Source: Bacillus sp. CH30_1T (lineage in GTDB: Bacteria; Bacillota; Bacilli; Bacillales; Bacillaceae_B). From it: DNA of 64,000 bases. Under the pieces are notes generated by a model, which was given only the letters and a program-made list of their open reading frames with translations, searched no databases and was not told the origin of the DNA. This document shows, one piece after another, positions 15,839 through 25,201 of the stretch. Within the stretch, counting starts at the first letter, position 1, and every line of letters starts with the position of its first letter. Location: contig NZ_VTUY01000009.1 of NCBI RefSeq assembly GCF_008364765.1, forward strand, positions 1-64,000, written 5' to 3'. The translations under genes and the position numbers were made by a program.

Positions 15839-16684
15839 ATGCAGGAGATCGAGTTTATCAAATTCAACCCGACGGAGAATATGACGGTACTTGTAAAGAC
15901 CAAACACCTCAAAGAAGAATATCATCAGATTGCGTCAAGGCTTATGGCATATGACAGTTTATATGCTGAACAGGTGGGGTTCATTGAAGAGTCAAAGAAT
16001 ACGGGTGCGGATACCAGACTGCAGATGGCCGGGGGAGAATTCTGTGGGAATGCCTGCATGTCGTTGGCTGCCTTCATTGCTTCGGGAAATGCGCTGCCCC
16101 TCGGTTGTTCGACCACCATCCTGATGGAGGTCTCGGGCACCGACGAGTTAGTCCGGTGTGATGTGAAGAATGATATGGGCTTGTACCGTTGCAGCATGAC
16201 AATGCCTATTCCCGCTAGGATCAAGAAACAAATGTGGGTGGTGGATGGAAAAGAACTTCCCGTCACGATGATCCATTATCAGGAGGCGGTTCACGCTGTA
16301 TGGGAAGCGGGACAAGTGGACCCTTCATTGCGCCGGTCGGCGGAAACACTTGCGCGAATGATCAAGTCGTCCTATGAAGGGAATCTGGTCGGTGTTTTGC
16401 TCTATGATCCCCAAACCCACGAACTTGCCCCCCTCATCCATGTACCGGATGTAAACAGCATGATGTGGGAACGGGGGTGCGGATCAGGGACCGGATCATT
16501 GGGTGCTTATCTTGCATGGAAGCAGAAACGCTGCATCTCGTTGCAGGTCAAACAGCCAGGAGGGGAAATGCATGTAACCGCAGATTGGGATGAAGGGTCC
16601 ATAACAGCGGTCAGGATTGAGGGGACCGTCGGGATTGTAGCAGAAGGGAAAGCATTTATACACATGATTGAGGAGGTTATATGA
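15839..16684 (+). CDS. cntK: histidine racemase of opine metallophore synthesis (CntK-like)
   Basis: A 281-residue protein of the diaminopimelate-epimerase fold. Its predicted job is to turn L-histidine into D-histidine, the first building block of staphylopine-type metallophores. The two catalytic cysteines sit in GGEFCGNACM (Cys69) and ERGCGSGTGS (Cys214), the same two contexts as in Staphylococcus aureus CntK. A DapF enzyme is the main alternative, but the next two genes (nicotianamine-synthase-like and opine dehydrogenase) fix the role. ATG 15839 follows AGAGGGGTCG and is the first gene after the two Zur boxes. Its stop overlaps the cntL start by four bases. Confidence 0.9.
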   Translation: MQEIEFIKFNPTENMTVLVKTKHLKEEYHQIASRLMAYDSLYAEQVGFIEESKNTGADTRLQMAGGEFCGNACMSLAAFIASGNALPLGCSTTILMEVSGTDELVRCDVKNDMGLYRCSMTMPIPARIKKQMWVVDGKELPVTMIHYQEAVHAVWEAGQVDPSLRRSAETLARMIKSSYEGNLVGVLLYDPQTHELAPLIHVPDVNSMMWERGCGSGTGSLGAYLAWKQKRCISLQVKQPGGEMHVTADWDEGSITAVRIEGTVGIVAEGKAFIHMIEEVI

Positions 16685-17487
16685 TGAAGGCGAGCAAGAC
16701 CTTTGAAGAAGATCTGCGCATCTATTTGGAACGATTTGATGAAGCCATTCAAAGAAATAGCCTTATGGAAGAGGAGGCTGTGGCGTTAGAGGAATTAATC
16801 AACGAGTATTCACGATTCATTCTTAATGAAGAGTACATAAAGAGGTGGGATCAGTTAGCGGATCCACACCTGGTAGATCAGTTAAGAAATCTATCCGCCT
16901 TATCCGTGGCCAAGATGGAGAAGTATCGGGCCCGGAAGCTATTGAGGGGAGATGGAGTGATAGCAGATTACTTTCAAAACATCGAGTCCTGCATTGAAGA
17001 GGAGTTCGGGCAGTTTCAGGTGACACGGGAATCGACTGTACTCCTTGTCGGCTCAGGTTCTTTTCCGATGACACCGCTCCTTATTGCGGGGCGCACATGC
17101 TCGAAGGTAATCGGGATCGACATTGACGAAGAGGCGGTCACCATGGGACGGCAGGTTGTTGATCGGTTAGGCAAGGGTTTGAACATCACGCTGGAATTTT
17201 CGTTAGTAGAACAGCTCAGAGATCTCAAGGAAGTGTCGCATATCATCTTCAGTTCGACGGTTGAAGCGAAATATGACATCCTGGATCAGCTATATGAGCT
17301 GACCAATGAAGAGGTAGTTGTGTCGATGAGGTACGGTGATGGTCTGAAATCCCTCTTCAATTTCCCTTCCCGTGAAGTAGATAAGAAGAAGTGGAGAATA
17401 GCAGAAAATAGTCTGCGTCCCCAGCAAATATTTGATATCTTAATCTATGAAAAAAATCGTCCCGCTAAAAGTCAGGAGGGTAATTGA
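16681..17487 (+). CDS. cntL: nicotianamine synthase-like enzyme (CntL-like)
   Basis: Expected to transfer an aminobutyrate group from S-adenosylmethionine onto D-histidine, giving the xNA intermediate. It is 268 residues long. The SAM-binding core is TVLLVGSGSFPMTPLLIAG followed by IGIDIDEEAVTMG, which matches the bacterial CntL/NAS fold rather than ordinary methyltransferases. A helical N-terminal domain of about 100 residues precedes it. It is tightly coupled: ATG 16681 overlaps the cntK stop, and a second ATG directly follows at 16684, either of which could be used behind GAGGAGG. The 3' end overlaps the region where cntM begins. Confidence 0.9.
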   Translation: MMKASKTFEEDLRIYLERFDEAIQRNSLMEEEAVALEELINEYSRFILNEEYIKRWDQLADPHLVDQLRNLSALSVAKMEKYRARKLLRGDGVIADYFQNIESCIEEEFGQFQVTRESTVLLVGSGSFPMTPLLIAGRTCSKVIGIDIDEEAVTMGRQVVDRLGKGLNITLEFSLVEQLRDLKEVSHIIFSSTVEAKYDILDQLYELTNEEVVVSMRYGDGLKSLFNFPSREVDKKKWRIAENSLRPQQIFDILIYEKNRPAKSQEGN

Positions 17488-18803
17488 TGAAAATGGGTAA
17501 ACGGGTGCTGGTCATAGGCACTGGACCCGCTTCGTTGCAACTTTGTATGATCGTAAAGAACCACCTGGGATGCGAGGTGGGGCTCGCAGGGAGGAATTCC
17601 GTCCGGTCGGAATCATTTTTTAAATCGTTAAAGATGAATGGAAATCAGATTCGGGTGTCCGTTCAAAATCACCAGAATGAGAGATTACAAGGTGAATGCC
17701 TGATTGATCATGTGTACCGCGGTCTCGACACGATAAGGGGAGAGTGGGATGTCGTCGTATTGGCCGTCACTACAGACGCGTATCTGGACGTGCTCCACAC
17801 TATTCCGAGGGAAGTATTCAAAGACGTCCGGTCGATCGTATTGGTTTCACCGACTTTCGGATCCAATAGTCTTGTGAAGCATGATCTGGCTGACGTCCAA
17901 CCCGAGGCGGAAATCATCAGCTTCTCTACTTATTTAGGAGATACGAGGTGGATGGAGAGGGATCCTTCTCACCATATCGTTACGACGGCGGTGAAGAATA
18001 AGCTCTATATCGGATCGACCCATCGTCAATCGAAGACGGTTCAAAAACTGATTTCGTTAGGGCAGGAGCTCGGGGTAGAGTTAGTGCAGACTGAATCCCC
18101 ATTAGAGGCAGAAACACGCAATATTTCCCTCTATGTCCATCCTCCGCTCTTTATGAATGATGTGACACTGCAGGAGATATTTGACGCGGGACCTTCCATG
18201 AAATATGTGTATAAGCTGTATCCCGAAGGACCGATCACCCAGCATCTGATCAGGGATATGCTAGCCCAATGGCAGGAAATGATGGAGATCCTGAAAAGAG
18301 TGAATATCAAGCCACTCAACCTACTTCGATTCATGACGGACGATAACTATCCAGTAAGATTGGAAAGCTTATCAAGGAGTGACATTGAAGAGTTTGAACA
18401 GCTGGATAGTATACATCAGGAGTATTTACTATACATACGCTATACCTCACTGTTGATCGATCCCTTTTCCACTCCTGACGAGGCAGGGAGGTATTTCGAC
18501 TTCTCGGCCGTACCGATCAGGAAGATGTACAGGAACTTAGAGGGCGAGCTGGATATTCCGAGAATGCCTAAGGAGGATTATTACCGGATCAAGATCATCC
18601 AGGGGATTGCTCGTTTCCTGGAAGTACAGAGCCCTACCATTGACAAGCTGATCAGGACCTATGAGGACAAGCTGGCAGAAGTCGCGGTAGTCCATCATGA
18701 TCAAAAATTTTCCGAAGCCTTTTCCATTCGAAGCTTCGAAGAGGATTTAACGAGGATTACTAGTGAGATGGGAAAAGAGTGGGTTACAAAATTTAAATCG
18801 TAA
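17487..18803 (+). CDS. cntM: opine metallophore dehydrogenase (CntM-like)
   Basis: Catalyses the last biosynthetic step, reductive condensation of the histidine-aminobutyrate intermediate with an alpha-keto acid. It is 438 residues with an N-terminal Rossmann motif (VLVIGTGPASLQL). Two residues match the specificity rules published for the family. The Arg in GLAGRNS aligns with Arg33 of the S. aureus enzyme (NADPH preference). The Asp in STYLGDTR aligns with Asp150 (pyruvate preference over alpha-ketoglutarate). Other conserved blocks are VHPPLFMNDV, YKLYPEGPIT and YFDFSAVPI. I use ATG 17487 behind CAGGAGGG, which overlaps the cntL stop. The alignment is from memory. Confidence 0.92.
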   Translation: MKMGKRVLVIGTGPASLQLCMIVKNHLGCEVGLAGRNSVRSESFFKSLKMNGNQIRVSVQNHQNERLQGECLIDHVYRGLDTIRGEWDVVVLAVTTDAYLDVLHTIPREVFKDVRSIVLVSPTFGSNSLVKHDLADVQPEAEIISFSTYLGDTRWMERDPSHHIVTTAVKNKLYIGSTHRQSKTVQKLISLGQELGVELVQTESPLEAETRNISLYVHPPLFMNDVTLQEIFDAGPSMKYVYKLYPEGPITQHLIRDMLAQWQEMMEILKRVNIKPLNLLRFMTDDNYPVRLESLSRSDIEEFEQLDSIHQEYLLYIRYTSLLIDPFSTPDEAGRYFDFSAVPIRKMYRNLEGELDIPRMPKEDYYRIKIIQGIARFLEVQSPTIDKLIRTYEDKLAEVAVVHHDQKFSEAFSIRSFEEDLTRITSEMGKEWVTKFKS

Positions 18804-18847
18804 TGATTTTGTTTTATAGAGAGAGTACAAAAGGAGAGAAAAATGGG

Positions 18848-20440
18848 ATGAAGAAGAGATGGACATTAAGCGTAATGATTCTTTTGATGATGATCCTCAC
18901 TGCCTGCGGAGCGAAAACAGAAGGTGAACAGGACGCAGATAAGGATGAACTGGTTTATGCGACAGCCAAGGATATCAATGATATGAACCCTCATTTATAC
19001 ACGGGGTCTATGGCGGCTCAGGGAAAAGTGTATGAATCATTGGTTGAAAATACAGAGGATGGCATCCAGCCCCTGCTTGCTGAGTCCTGGGAGATTTCAG
19101 ATGACGGCAAGGTGTATACATTCCATCTTAGGCAAGATGTTACCTTCCATGATGGGGAGCCGTTCAATGCCGAGGCAGTGAAGAAGAACATTGAAGCGGT
19201 ACAGCGGAATGCGGAGAAGCACGCGTGGATCAAGCTTTCCACTAAAATCGAGGAGGTTCGGGTCATTGACGAGCATACGGTGGAACTTGCCCTGTCTGAA
19301 TCCTATTATCCTGCCCTTACAGAGCTTTCGATGACAAGGCCTTATGTGTTCCTGTCACCCAATGACTTCAAGAATGGAGAAACGAAGGATGGAGTGAATG
19401 GTTATCATGGCACCGGACCTTATATCCTCGGGGAACATAAGGTAGACGAGTTCGCCCGGTTTAAAGCAAACGAAGACTATTGGGGAGGGGCGCCTTCCAT
19501 CAAGGAAATTACGGCGAAGGTGCTTCCTGCAGGGGAGACGACATTCCTGGCTTTACAAAAAGGGGAGGTCAACTTTGCCTTCACAGATGATCGCGGTGCA
19601 GACAGCCTGAATGTGGAAGCGATGAACCAGCTGGTCGATTCAGGAAATCACCAGGTCGAAAGAAGTGAGGCGATGAATACGAAGATGATTGTCGCCAATA
19701 GCAGCAAAACGGATAGTCCCGTTACTGAGACGGCGGTTCGGGAAGCGATCTGGTACGCCATTGACAGGAAGACGATCTCAGAAGATATTTTGGACGGGAC
19801 GGAAACAGAAGCCCATACCTTATTTTCATCCAATGTCCTTTATGCAGATATTGATCTGGAGAAGAGGGACTTCGATGTCAATAAAGCTAAAAAATTGTTA
19901 GAAGAAAATGGCTGGAAGTCCGGTGGTGATGGAGTCCGTCAAAAGGATGGCCGTCCTTTGACCATGAAGCTATATTATGACGTCAATTCACCTTCTCAAA
20001 AAACAGAGGCTGAATTCATCCAAAGCTCATTGAAACAAATCGGTGCGAGTCTTGAAATCGTCGGTGAGGAATCCACATCCATCGCAGGTAGACGATCAAC
20101 AGGTGAATATGACTTATTATTTAATCAAACATGGGGTCTCGCGTATGATCCGGTCAGTACGATCGCGGCGTTCACTTCCGATGCTTCTTACCTTCATACA
20201 ACCAAAGGCATCAGGCAGGCGGATGAACTTTATAGAAAAATCGAAGAAGTGATGGTGGCGACGGACGAAGGAAAGAGAAAATCCCTCTATAAGGATATTT
20301 TAACGATCGTCCACGATGAAGCCGTATTTATCCCGATATCGAATGGCCGGATGACGGTGGTGGCTCCTGAAGGATTAAAGGGCGTATCATTCAAACAAAC
20401 ACAGTTTGAGCTGCCATTCGAACAGATGAGATTCCAATAA
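18848..20440 (+). CDS. cntA: metallophore ABC transporter substrate-binding lipoprotein (CntA-like)
   Basis: An extracytoplasmic binding protein of the nickel/oligopeptide (SBP_bac_5) family, expected to capture the metal-loaded metallophore. It is 530 residues with a lipoprotein signal peptide: positively charged start MKKRW, hydrophobic stretch, and lipobox LTAC with the acylated Cys near residue 20. The mature part shows the family signature GTGPYILGEHK and FHDGEPFNAEAVKKNIEAV. I place the start at ATG 18848, nine bases after AAAAGGAGAG. An upstream ATG at 18803 would spoil the signal peptide. The family also binds peptides and nickel, so the ligand is inferred from the operon. Confidence 0.9.
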   Translation: MKKRWTLSVMILLMMILTACGAKTEGEQDADKDELVYATAKDINDMNPHLYTGSMAAQGKVYESLVENTEDGIQPLLAESWEISDDGKVYTFHLRQDVTFHDGEPFNAEAVKKNIEAVQRNAEKHAWIKLSTKIEEVRVIDEHTVELALSESYYPALTELSMTRPYVFLSPNDFKNGETKDGVNGYHGTGPYILGEHKVDEFARFKANEDYWGGAPSIKEITAKVLPAGETTFLALQKGEVNFAFTDDRGADSLNVEAMNQLVDSGNHQVERSEAMNTKMIVANSSKTDSPVTETAVREAIWYAIDRKTISEDILDGTETEAHTLFSSNVLYADIDLEKRDFDVNKAKKLLEENGWKSGGDGVRQKDGRPLTMKLYYDVNSPSQKTEAEFIQSSLKQIGASLEIVGEESTSIAGRRSTGEYDLLFNQTWGLAYDPVSTIAAFTSDASYLHTTKGIRQADELYRKIEEVMVATDEGKRKSLYKDILTIVHDEAVFIPISNGRMTVVAPEGLKGVSFKQTQFELPFEQMRFQ

Positions 20441-20491
20441 TGAAAAGGGGAGTAGTTTCCCTATATTGGAATATCCGAGAGGAGGATTGAC

Positions 20492-21424
20492 TTGATACGC
20501 TACATCATTAGAAGATTGTTGATTTCGATTCCGGTCCTATTGATGATCTCCTTTTTAACCTTCGTGTTGATGAGTCTGTCCCCCATGGATCCGGCTGAGG
20601 TCGTCCTCAAGTCCCAGGGGGTACCGGTCATTACGGATGAACTGAGGGAAGAAACGAGGGAGGATCTCGGGTTTAACCAGCCCTTCCTCCTTCAGTACGG
20701 GGACTGGCTGTTGGACTGTCTCCGATTGGATTTTGGAACGTCCTTTGTTACGGGTCAGCCGGTATGGTCGCTCCTTGGACCGGCTTTAATCAATACAGTG
20801 AAATTGACGCTCATTTCATCTGTTGCGGTCATGGTCCTGTCGGTTCTCCTTGGAGTGATCTGTGCATTGCAGCAGGACAAAGCGGTGGATCAGTTTGTCA
20901 GGGGCATCTCGTTCTTCTTGACGGCCATGCCTTCCTACTTACTGGCATCTTTATTGATCTGGTATTTTTCCGTGAAGCTCGATCTATTTCCGACAAATGG
21001 CATGGACTCCTATACAAGTTACATCCTCCCTGTCCTGGTCATTACCATCAGTTATGCGGGGATATACTTCCGGGTCGTCCGAAGCTCGATGCTCCGTCAA
21101 TTAAGTGAGGATTATGTACTTTATGCCAGGGCATGCGGCTTGAAGGAATGGCGAGTCACCGTCTGTATCATACGTAACTCCCTACAGGTCGCCATTTCGG
21201 TCTTCTGTATGGCTGTACCGATTATATTAGGGAGTACGGTCGTCGTGGAAAGTGTGTTTGCCTGGCCGGGAGTAGGAAGTTTGAGTATCAGATCCATTGT
21301 CAGCAGGGACTTTCCGGTCGTTCAGGCGTATGTACTGATTGTGGCGGTGGCATTCGTGATGTTCAATGCCATTTCTGACATCTTGAATGCCGCTATGAAT
21401 CCTAGAGTAAGGAATGATCATTAA
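20492..21424 (+). CDS. cntB: metallophore ABC transporter permease (CntB-like)
   Basis: A 310-residue inner-membrane permease of the DppB/NikB type with six predicted helices. The N-terminal signature MIRYIIRRLLISIPVLLMIS is typical of the first permease of these systems. The loop DYVLYARACGLKEWRV that docks onto the ATPases lies near residue 205. It starts at TTG 20492 behind GAGAGGAGG. It should pair with the following permease to form the import channel for the metal-metallophore complex. Confidence 0.9.
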   Translation: MIRYIIRRLLISIPVLLMISFLTFVLMSLSPMDPAEVVLKSQGVPVITDELREETREDLGFNQPFLLQYGDWLLDCLRLDFGTSFVTGQPVWSLLGPALINTVKLTLISSVAVMVLSVLLGVICALQQDKAVDQFVRGISFFLTAMPSYLLASLLIWYFSVKLDLFPTNGMDSYTSYILPVLVITISYAGIYFRVVRSSMLRQLSEDYVLYARACGLKEWRVTVCIIRNSLQVAISVFCMAVPIILGSTVVVESVFAWPGVGSLSIRSIVSRDFPVVQAYVLIVAVAFVMFNAISDILNAAMNPRVRNDH

Positions 21425-22324
21425 ATGAGACAATTAACGAATTTACGTCATGATAAGCTGGCGATGGTATCGTTGATCGTCATTTTCCTGACCCTTCTGA
21501 GTGGTCTGTTTGCGCCATTCATTGCTCCACATGATCCTGCGGAAGTCGATATGGGCTTACGTTATGCACCCCCTTCATGGGATTATCTGTTAGGGAATGA
21601 CCATTTGGGACGCTGTATCTTATCGAGGATCCTTTATGGCATCCGGCCGAGTGTCTTGTGGGTGTTGCTGGCACTGGCCATTTCCGTGGTGATCGGGGCG
21701 ATCGTCGGTTTCCTGTCGGGATATTTCGGGGGAAGAGTGGATGCGGTTCTGATGAGAGCCTGTGATATCATGCTGTCGTTTCCGGGATATGTCATGGCTC
21801 TTGCCATTATCGGTGTACTTGGGGTCGGGCTTGAAAATATATTGATTGCCTTTATTGTCACAAAGTGGGCCTGGTTTGCCCGGGTCATCCGGACTTCGGT
21901 CAAACAATTTACGGAATCTGATTATGTGAAGTATGCAAGGGCCATCGGGGTGGGACACGGCAGGATCATGCTGAAGCATATCGTACCCGTGACGTTTGCC
22001 GATATCGCGGTCATTTCCAGCAGTTCGATTTCCTCGATGATTCTGCAGATTTCAGGTTTCTCATTTCTCGGATTGGGGGTCCAGGCCCCTACTGCGGAGT
22101 GGGGGATGATGCTGAACGAAGCCCGCTCCGTGATGTTCACCCGGCCGGAGCTACTGCTTGCACCAGGGGTTGCTATCATCGTCATTGTAATGGCCTTCAA
22201 TTTTCTCTCGGATTCCCTGCAGATTGCATTGGATCCAAGGAGCCGGGGCACAAAGGTTCCCAGGAGGAGCAACCTGCCATTTATCAACCCGGTATCAAGA
22301 AAAGAGGTGGCTGAATCAAAATGA
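21425..22324 (+). CDS. cntC: metallophore ABC transporter permease (CntC-like)
   Basis: The second permease, 299 residues, of the DppC/NikC type. The N-terminal helix is followed by the extracytoplasmic segment APHDPAEVDMGLRYAPPSWD, which ends in the GNDHLGRCILSRILYGIRPS block conserved in DppC proteins. The ATPase-docking loop is SDYVKYARAIGVGHGRIM. The ATG follows the cntB stop with no gap, and its own stop overlaps the next ATG by four bases, so the two are translationally coupled. Confidence 0.9.
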   Translation: MRQLTNLRHDKLAMVSLIVIFLTLLSGLFAPFIAPHDPAEVDMGLRYAPPSWDYLLGNDHLGRCILSRILYGIRPSVLWVLLALAISVVIGAIVGFLSGYFGGRVDAVLMRACDIMLSFPGYVMALAIIGVLGVGLENILIAFIVTKWAWFARVIRTSVKQFTESDYVKYARAIGVGHGRIMLKHIVPVTFADIAVISSSSISSMILQISGFSFLGLGVQAPTAEWGMMLNEARSVMFTRPELLLAPGVAIIVIVMAFNFLSDSLQIALDPRSRGTKVPRRSNLPFINPVSRKEVAESK

Positions 22325-23127
22325 ATATTCTCGAGGTAAACGGACTGTCCATCGTCGATGAAATTACGGACCAATGGCTTGTGAAGGATAGCTCCTTCCA
22401 CGTGAAGAAGGGGAGGACACTCGCCATAGTCGGGGAAAGCGGAAGTGGTAAATCCCTGACATGCCGGTCGCTGATGAGGTTGAACCAACCATGGCTGAAA
22501 GAAACCGGGACCGTCCTTTTTAAAGGGGAAGATCTCCTTACCCTTTCGAAAAAAGGAATGAGGAAGAAACGGGGCAAACAGATGTACATGATCATGCAGA
22601 ATGGGATGACCGCATTTGATCCATCCCGTGTCATAGGCGTTCATCTACGTCAGGCGACAACGGAACATTTCAACTGGTCTAAAAGGGAGACGGAACGAAA
22701 ACTGAAACTCGCCATTGAAAGCGTCATGATCAAGAATCCCGACGAAGTGCTGAACAAATATCCTCATCAATTATCGGGAGGTATGCTCCAGAGGATCATG
22801 ATTGCTCTTGCCCTTATCTTGGAACCAGATCTCATCATAGCCGATGAGCCGACGACAGCACTTGATACCATCACCCAGTATGAAGTGGTGAATCAGTTGA
22901 TCGAGTTACGGGAAAGAATGGGGTGCTCCATGATCTTCGTCTCCCATGATCTGGGAGTGGTCCGTCACATAGCAGATGATCTATTGGTGATGAAGAACGG
23001 CAGGATCATTGAACGGGGGAAGGCTCAATCGGTGTTCAGAGAGCCGGAAAAGGAGTATACGAAATATCTGGTATCCACCCGGAAATCGTTGAGTCACCAT
23101 TTTAACAGTCTGATGGGGAATCCTTAA
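22321..23127 (+). CDS. cntD: metallophore ABC transporter ATP-binding protein (CntD-like)
   Basis: A 268-residue ABC ATPase. Walker A is GESGSGKS near residue 40, the signature is QLSGGMLQR, Walker B is [12 protein letters not shown], and the switch region ends in FVSHDLGVV. It corresponds to the NikD/DppD subunit but lacks the long C-terminal oligopeptide-transporter extension. With cntF it should power import of the loaded metallophore. Its start overlaps the cntC stop. Confidence 0.9.
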   Translation: MNILEVNGLSIVDEITDQWLVKDSSFHVKKGRTLAIVGESGSGKSLTCRSLMRLNQPWLKETGTVLFKGEDLLTLSKKGMRKKRGKQMYMIMQNGMTAFDPSRVIGVHLRQATTEHFNWSKRETERKLKLAIESVMIKNPDEVLNKYPHQLSGGMLQRIMIALALILEPDLIIADEPTTALDTITQYEVVNQLIELRERMGCSMIFVSHDLGVVRHIADDLLVMKNGRIIERGKAQSVFREPEKEYTKYLVSTRKSLSHHFNSLMGNP

Positions 23128-23128
23128 T

Positions 23129-23875
23129 ATGCTGAACGCTAATCATGTAAACAAATCATATCAACGTGGAGGCCTCTTTTCGAAAGAGAGGAAGCAAGTG
23201 CTGACTGATGTCAGCTTTGAAGTGAAGCGAGGAGAATGCCTGGGCATCATCGGGGAAAGCGGCAGCGGCAAATCAACACTGGGGCGGCTCCTGATTGGGA
23301 TTGAAAAGCCGGACCGGGGAAACGTTACCCTTGATAGTGTCGATATAGCAAACATTAACCGACGAATCGGGAAGATCAGCGCGGTGTTCCAGGATTACAA
23401 ATCCTCCATCAATCCATTTTTTACAGTGGAGCAGGCCATCCTTGAGCCTCTTGAGCTGCAGAGGATATCAGAGGATCAACAGACCAAAAAGGTCGACGGA
23501 TTGTTGAGTGAAGTTGGGTTGCCTCATACATTCAAGCATAAATATCCCCATGAATTGTCCGGTGGAGAGATTCAAAGGGTGTGCATCGCAAGAGCAATCT
23601 CCACTGAGCCTTCTTGCATCCTCTTTGATGAGGCGATCAGTTCCCTTGATGTGTCGGTTCAATTACAGGTATTGGATCTCCTCCGGAAACTGAAAGAAAC
23701 ACATAGCATTACTTATGTGTTCGTCACCCATGATATTCAGGCAGCTGCCTATATCTGCGACCGCATCCTCATTTTTCGCCACGGACAGGTGGAAGAGGTG
23801 GTGGAAACTGAGAGCTTAAAGGACGTTCAATCCGATTATGCGAAACAGCTGTTGCGGGCATTGGTCACGTTTTAG
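23129..23875 (+). CDS. cntF: metallophore ABC transporter ATP-binding protein (CntF-like)
   Basis: The second ABC ATPase, 248 residues, of the NikE/DppF type. Walker A is GESGSGKST, the signature is LSGGEIQRV, and Walker B is CILFDEAISSLD, where the usual DEPTSALD Pro is replaced by Ala, a change also common in this subgroup. A His switch lies in FVTHDIQAA. It begins one base after the cntD stop and completes a transporter of one binding protein, two permeases and two ATPases. Confidence 0.9.
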   Translation: MLNANHVNKSYQRGGLFSKERKQVLTDVSFEVKRGECLGIIGESGSGKSTLGRLLIGIEKPDRGNVTLDSVDIANINRRIGKISAVFQDYKSSINPFFTVEQAILEPLELQRISEDQQTKKVDGLLSEVGLPHTFKHKYPHELSGGEIQRVCIARAISTEPSCILFDEAISSLDVSVQLQVLDLLRKLKETHSITYVFVTHDIQAAAYICDRILIFRHGQVEEVVETESLKDVQSDYAKQLLRALVTF

Positions 23876-23912
23876 TCCCGAAAATCATCAAGATGTCAGG
23901 AGGCGATAGACA

Positions 23913-25106
23913 GTGTATGGAGCATTATCGTGGCCATTCTTACGACTATATTTGGTAGTCCTTTGTTATTTCAGTTCCAACGCCATCCTGAATGTGCTCA
24001 TCCCCCTTCAAGGAAAAGAGTGGGGAGCAAGCAACACGACGATCGGACTGGTGATGGGGGCATATCTATTTACGACGATGTTCTTCCGTCCCTGGGCTGG
24101 TCAGATCATTCAAAAGTACGGACCGACCCGGATCCTGCGCATCATCCTGATCCTGAACGGGCTTGCCCTTGCCCTATACGCTATTTCTGGCCTGGGAGGC
24201 TATTTAGTGGCACGGATGCTGCAGGGGGTGGCGACTGCCTTCTTTTCCATGGCCATGCAGATCGGGATCATTGATGCACTGCCTGAGAAAGACCGGTCGC
24301 AAGGGATTTCGCTTTATTCTTTATTTTCCTATATCCCGGGAATCCTTGGTCCGCTACTAGCCATCGGAATCTGGCAGGAAGGAATGGATTCATTCGGTTA
24401 CGTTATGATTGGGCTTGCCGTTGTGACGGGCTTATTTGGGTACAGCGCCAAGTTGGAAACGAAAGAAGATGAACCGATACCTGTAATAGATGGAAAAGGG
24501 GGAAAGATGCTTGCATCCTTTTCCCAATTGGTGGAAAATCCTTTCTTATTTAAATGCAGCGTACTCATGCTTGGTTCTTCAATCATTTTCGGGGCAATCA
24601 CCACCTTCATCCCACTATACGCATTACAGATGGAGAGTGGAAGTGCCGGTGTATTTCTCATGCTGCAGGCTGCAACCGTTGTGTTTGCACGGTTCACCTT
24701 GAGAAAACATATTCCATCTGACGGTAAATGGCATGCCCCCTTTGTCATGGGGACCATGCTTCTTCTAGCACTGGCAGCCCTATGCATCAGCTTCTCACAG
24801 ATGTTCGGCAGCGTCCCGTTCTATGTGGGGGCTGTCGGGATCGGAATGGCTCAGGCGTTGATTTATCCAACGCTCACCACGTATTTATCTTTTGTGCTTC
24901 CGAAAGTGGAACGGAATGTCCTTCTGGGGCTCTTCATTGCAACGGCCGACTTAGGAGTTTCCCTTGGTGGGGTGCTGATGGGGCCACTTGCCGATCTCTC
25001 GTCTTACTCGTTCATGTATGGGATGTGTGCCATATTGGGGGGCATGATGACCTTCTTTTCTTTCAATAGAGGCAAAAGGGTATCGGTAAGGGAGGAAACA
25101 TCTTGA
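23913..25106 (+). CDS. cntE: metallophore MFS exporter (CntE-like)
   Basis: A 397-residue, twelve-helix MFS protein at the end of the cnt operon, the same place cntE holds in S. aureus, where it exports newly made staphylopine. Visible MFS features are the loop ATMFFRPWAGQIIQKYGPTR type motif between helices 2 and 3 (FFRPWAGQIIQKYGPTRILR) and a central charged loop near residues 180-200. It starts at GTG 23913 behind AGGAGGCGATAG. Its substrate is inferred from position. It is followed by the terminator that ends the operon. Confidence 0.88.
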   Translation: MYGALSWPFLRLYLVVLCYFSSNAILNVLIPLQGKEWGASNTTIGLVMGAYLFTTMFFRPWAGQIIQKYGPTRILRIILILNGLALALYAISGLGGYLVARMLQGVATAFFSMAMQIGIIDALPEKDRSQGISLYSLFSYIPGILGPLLAIGIWQEGMDSFGYVMIGLAVVTGLFGYSAKLETKEDEPIPVIDGKGGKMLASFSQLVENPFLFKCSVLMLGSSIIFGAITTFIPLYALQMESGSAGVFLMLQAATVVFARFTLRKHIPSDGKWHAPFVMGTMLLLALAALCISFSQMFGSVPFYVGAVGIGMAQALIYPTLTTYLSFVLPKVERNVLLGLFIATADLGVSLGGVLMGPLADLSSYSFMYGMCAILGGMMTFFSFNRGKRVSVREETS

Positions 25107-25142
25107 TATGTTCAAGAGGTGGAAGTTCAAGTCAATAGAAAT

Positions 25143-25178
25143 AAACGATCAGGGATTTATAGCCCCTGATCGTTTTTT
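25143..25178 (+). terminator. terminator of the cnt operon
   Basis: AAACGATCAGGG (25143-25154) pairs with CCCTGATCGTTT (25164-25175), followed by T residues. It lies 36 bases after cntE and, being symmetrical, can also serve the convergent spo0M gene. Confidence 0.88.
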
Positions 25179-25201
25179 AGTGGTTATGTTAATGTTCTTG
25201 G

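Noticed and set aside
21922-22644. Long minus-strand frame (240 codons) opposite cntC and cntD
   Set aside because: It lies entirely opposite two clear ABC transporter genes, has no ribosome-binding site, and its Pro/His/Cys-rich product looks like a shadow of codon bias.
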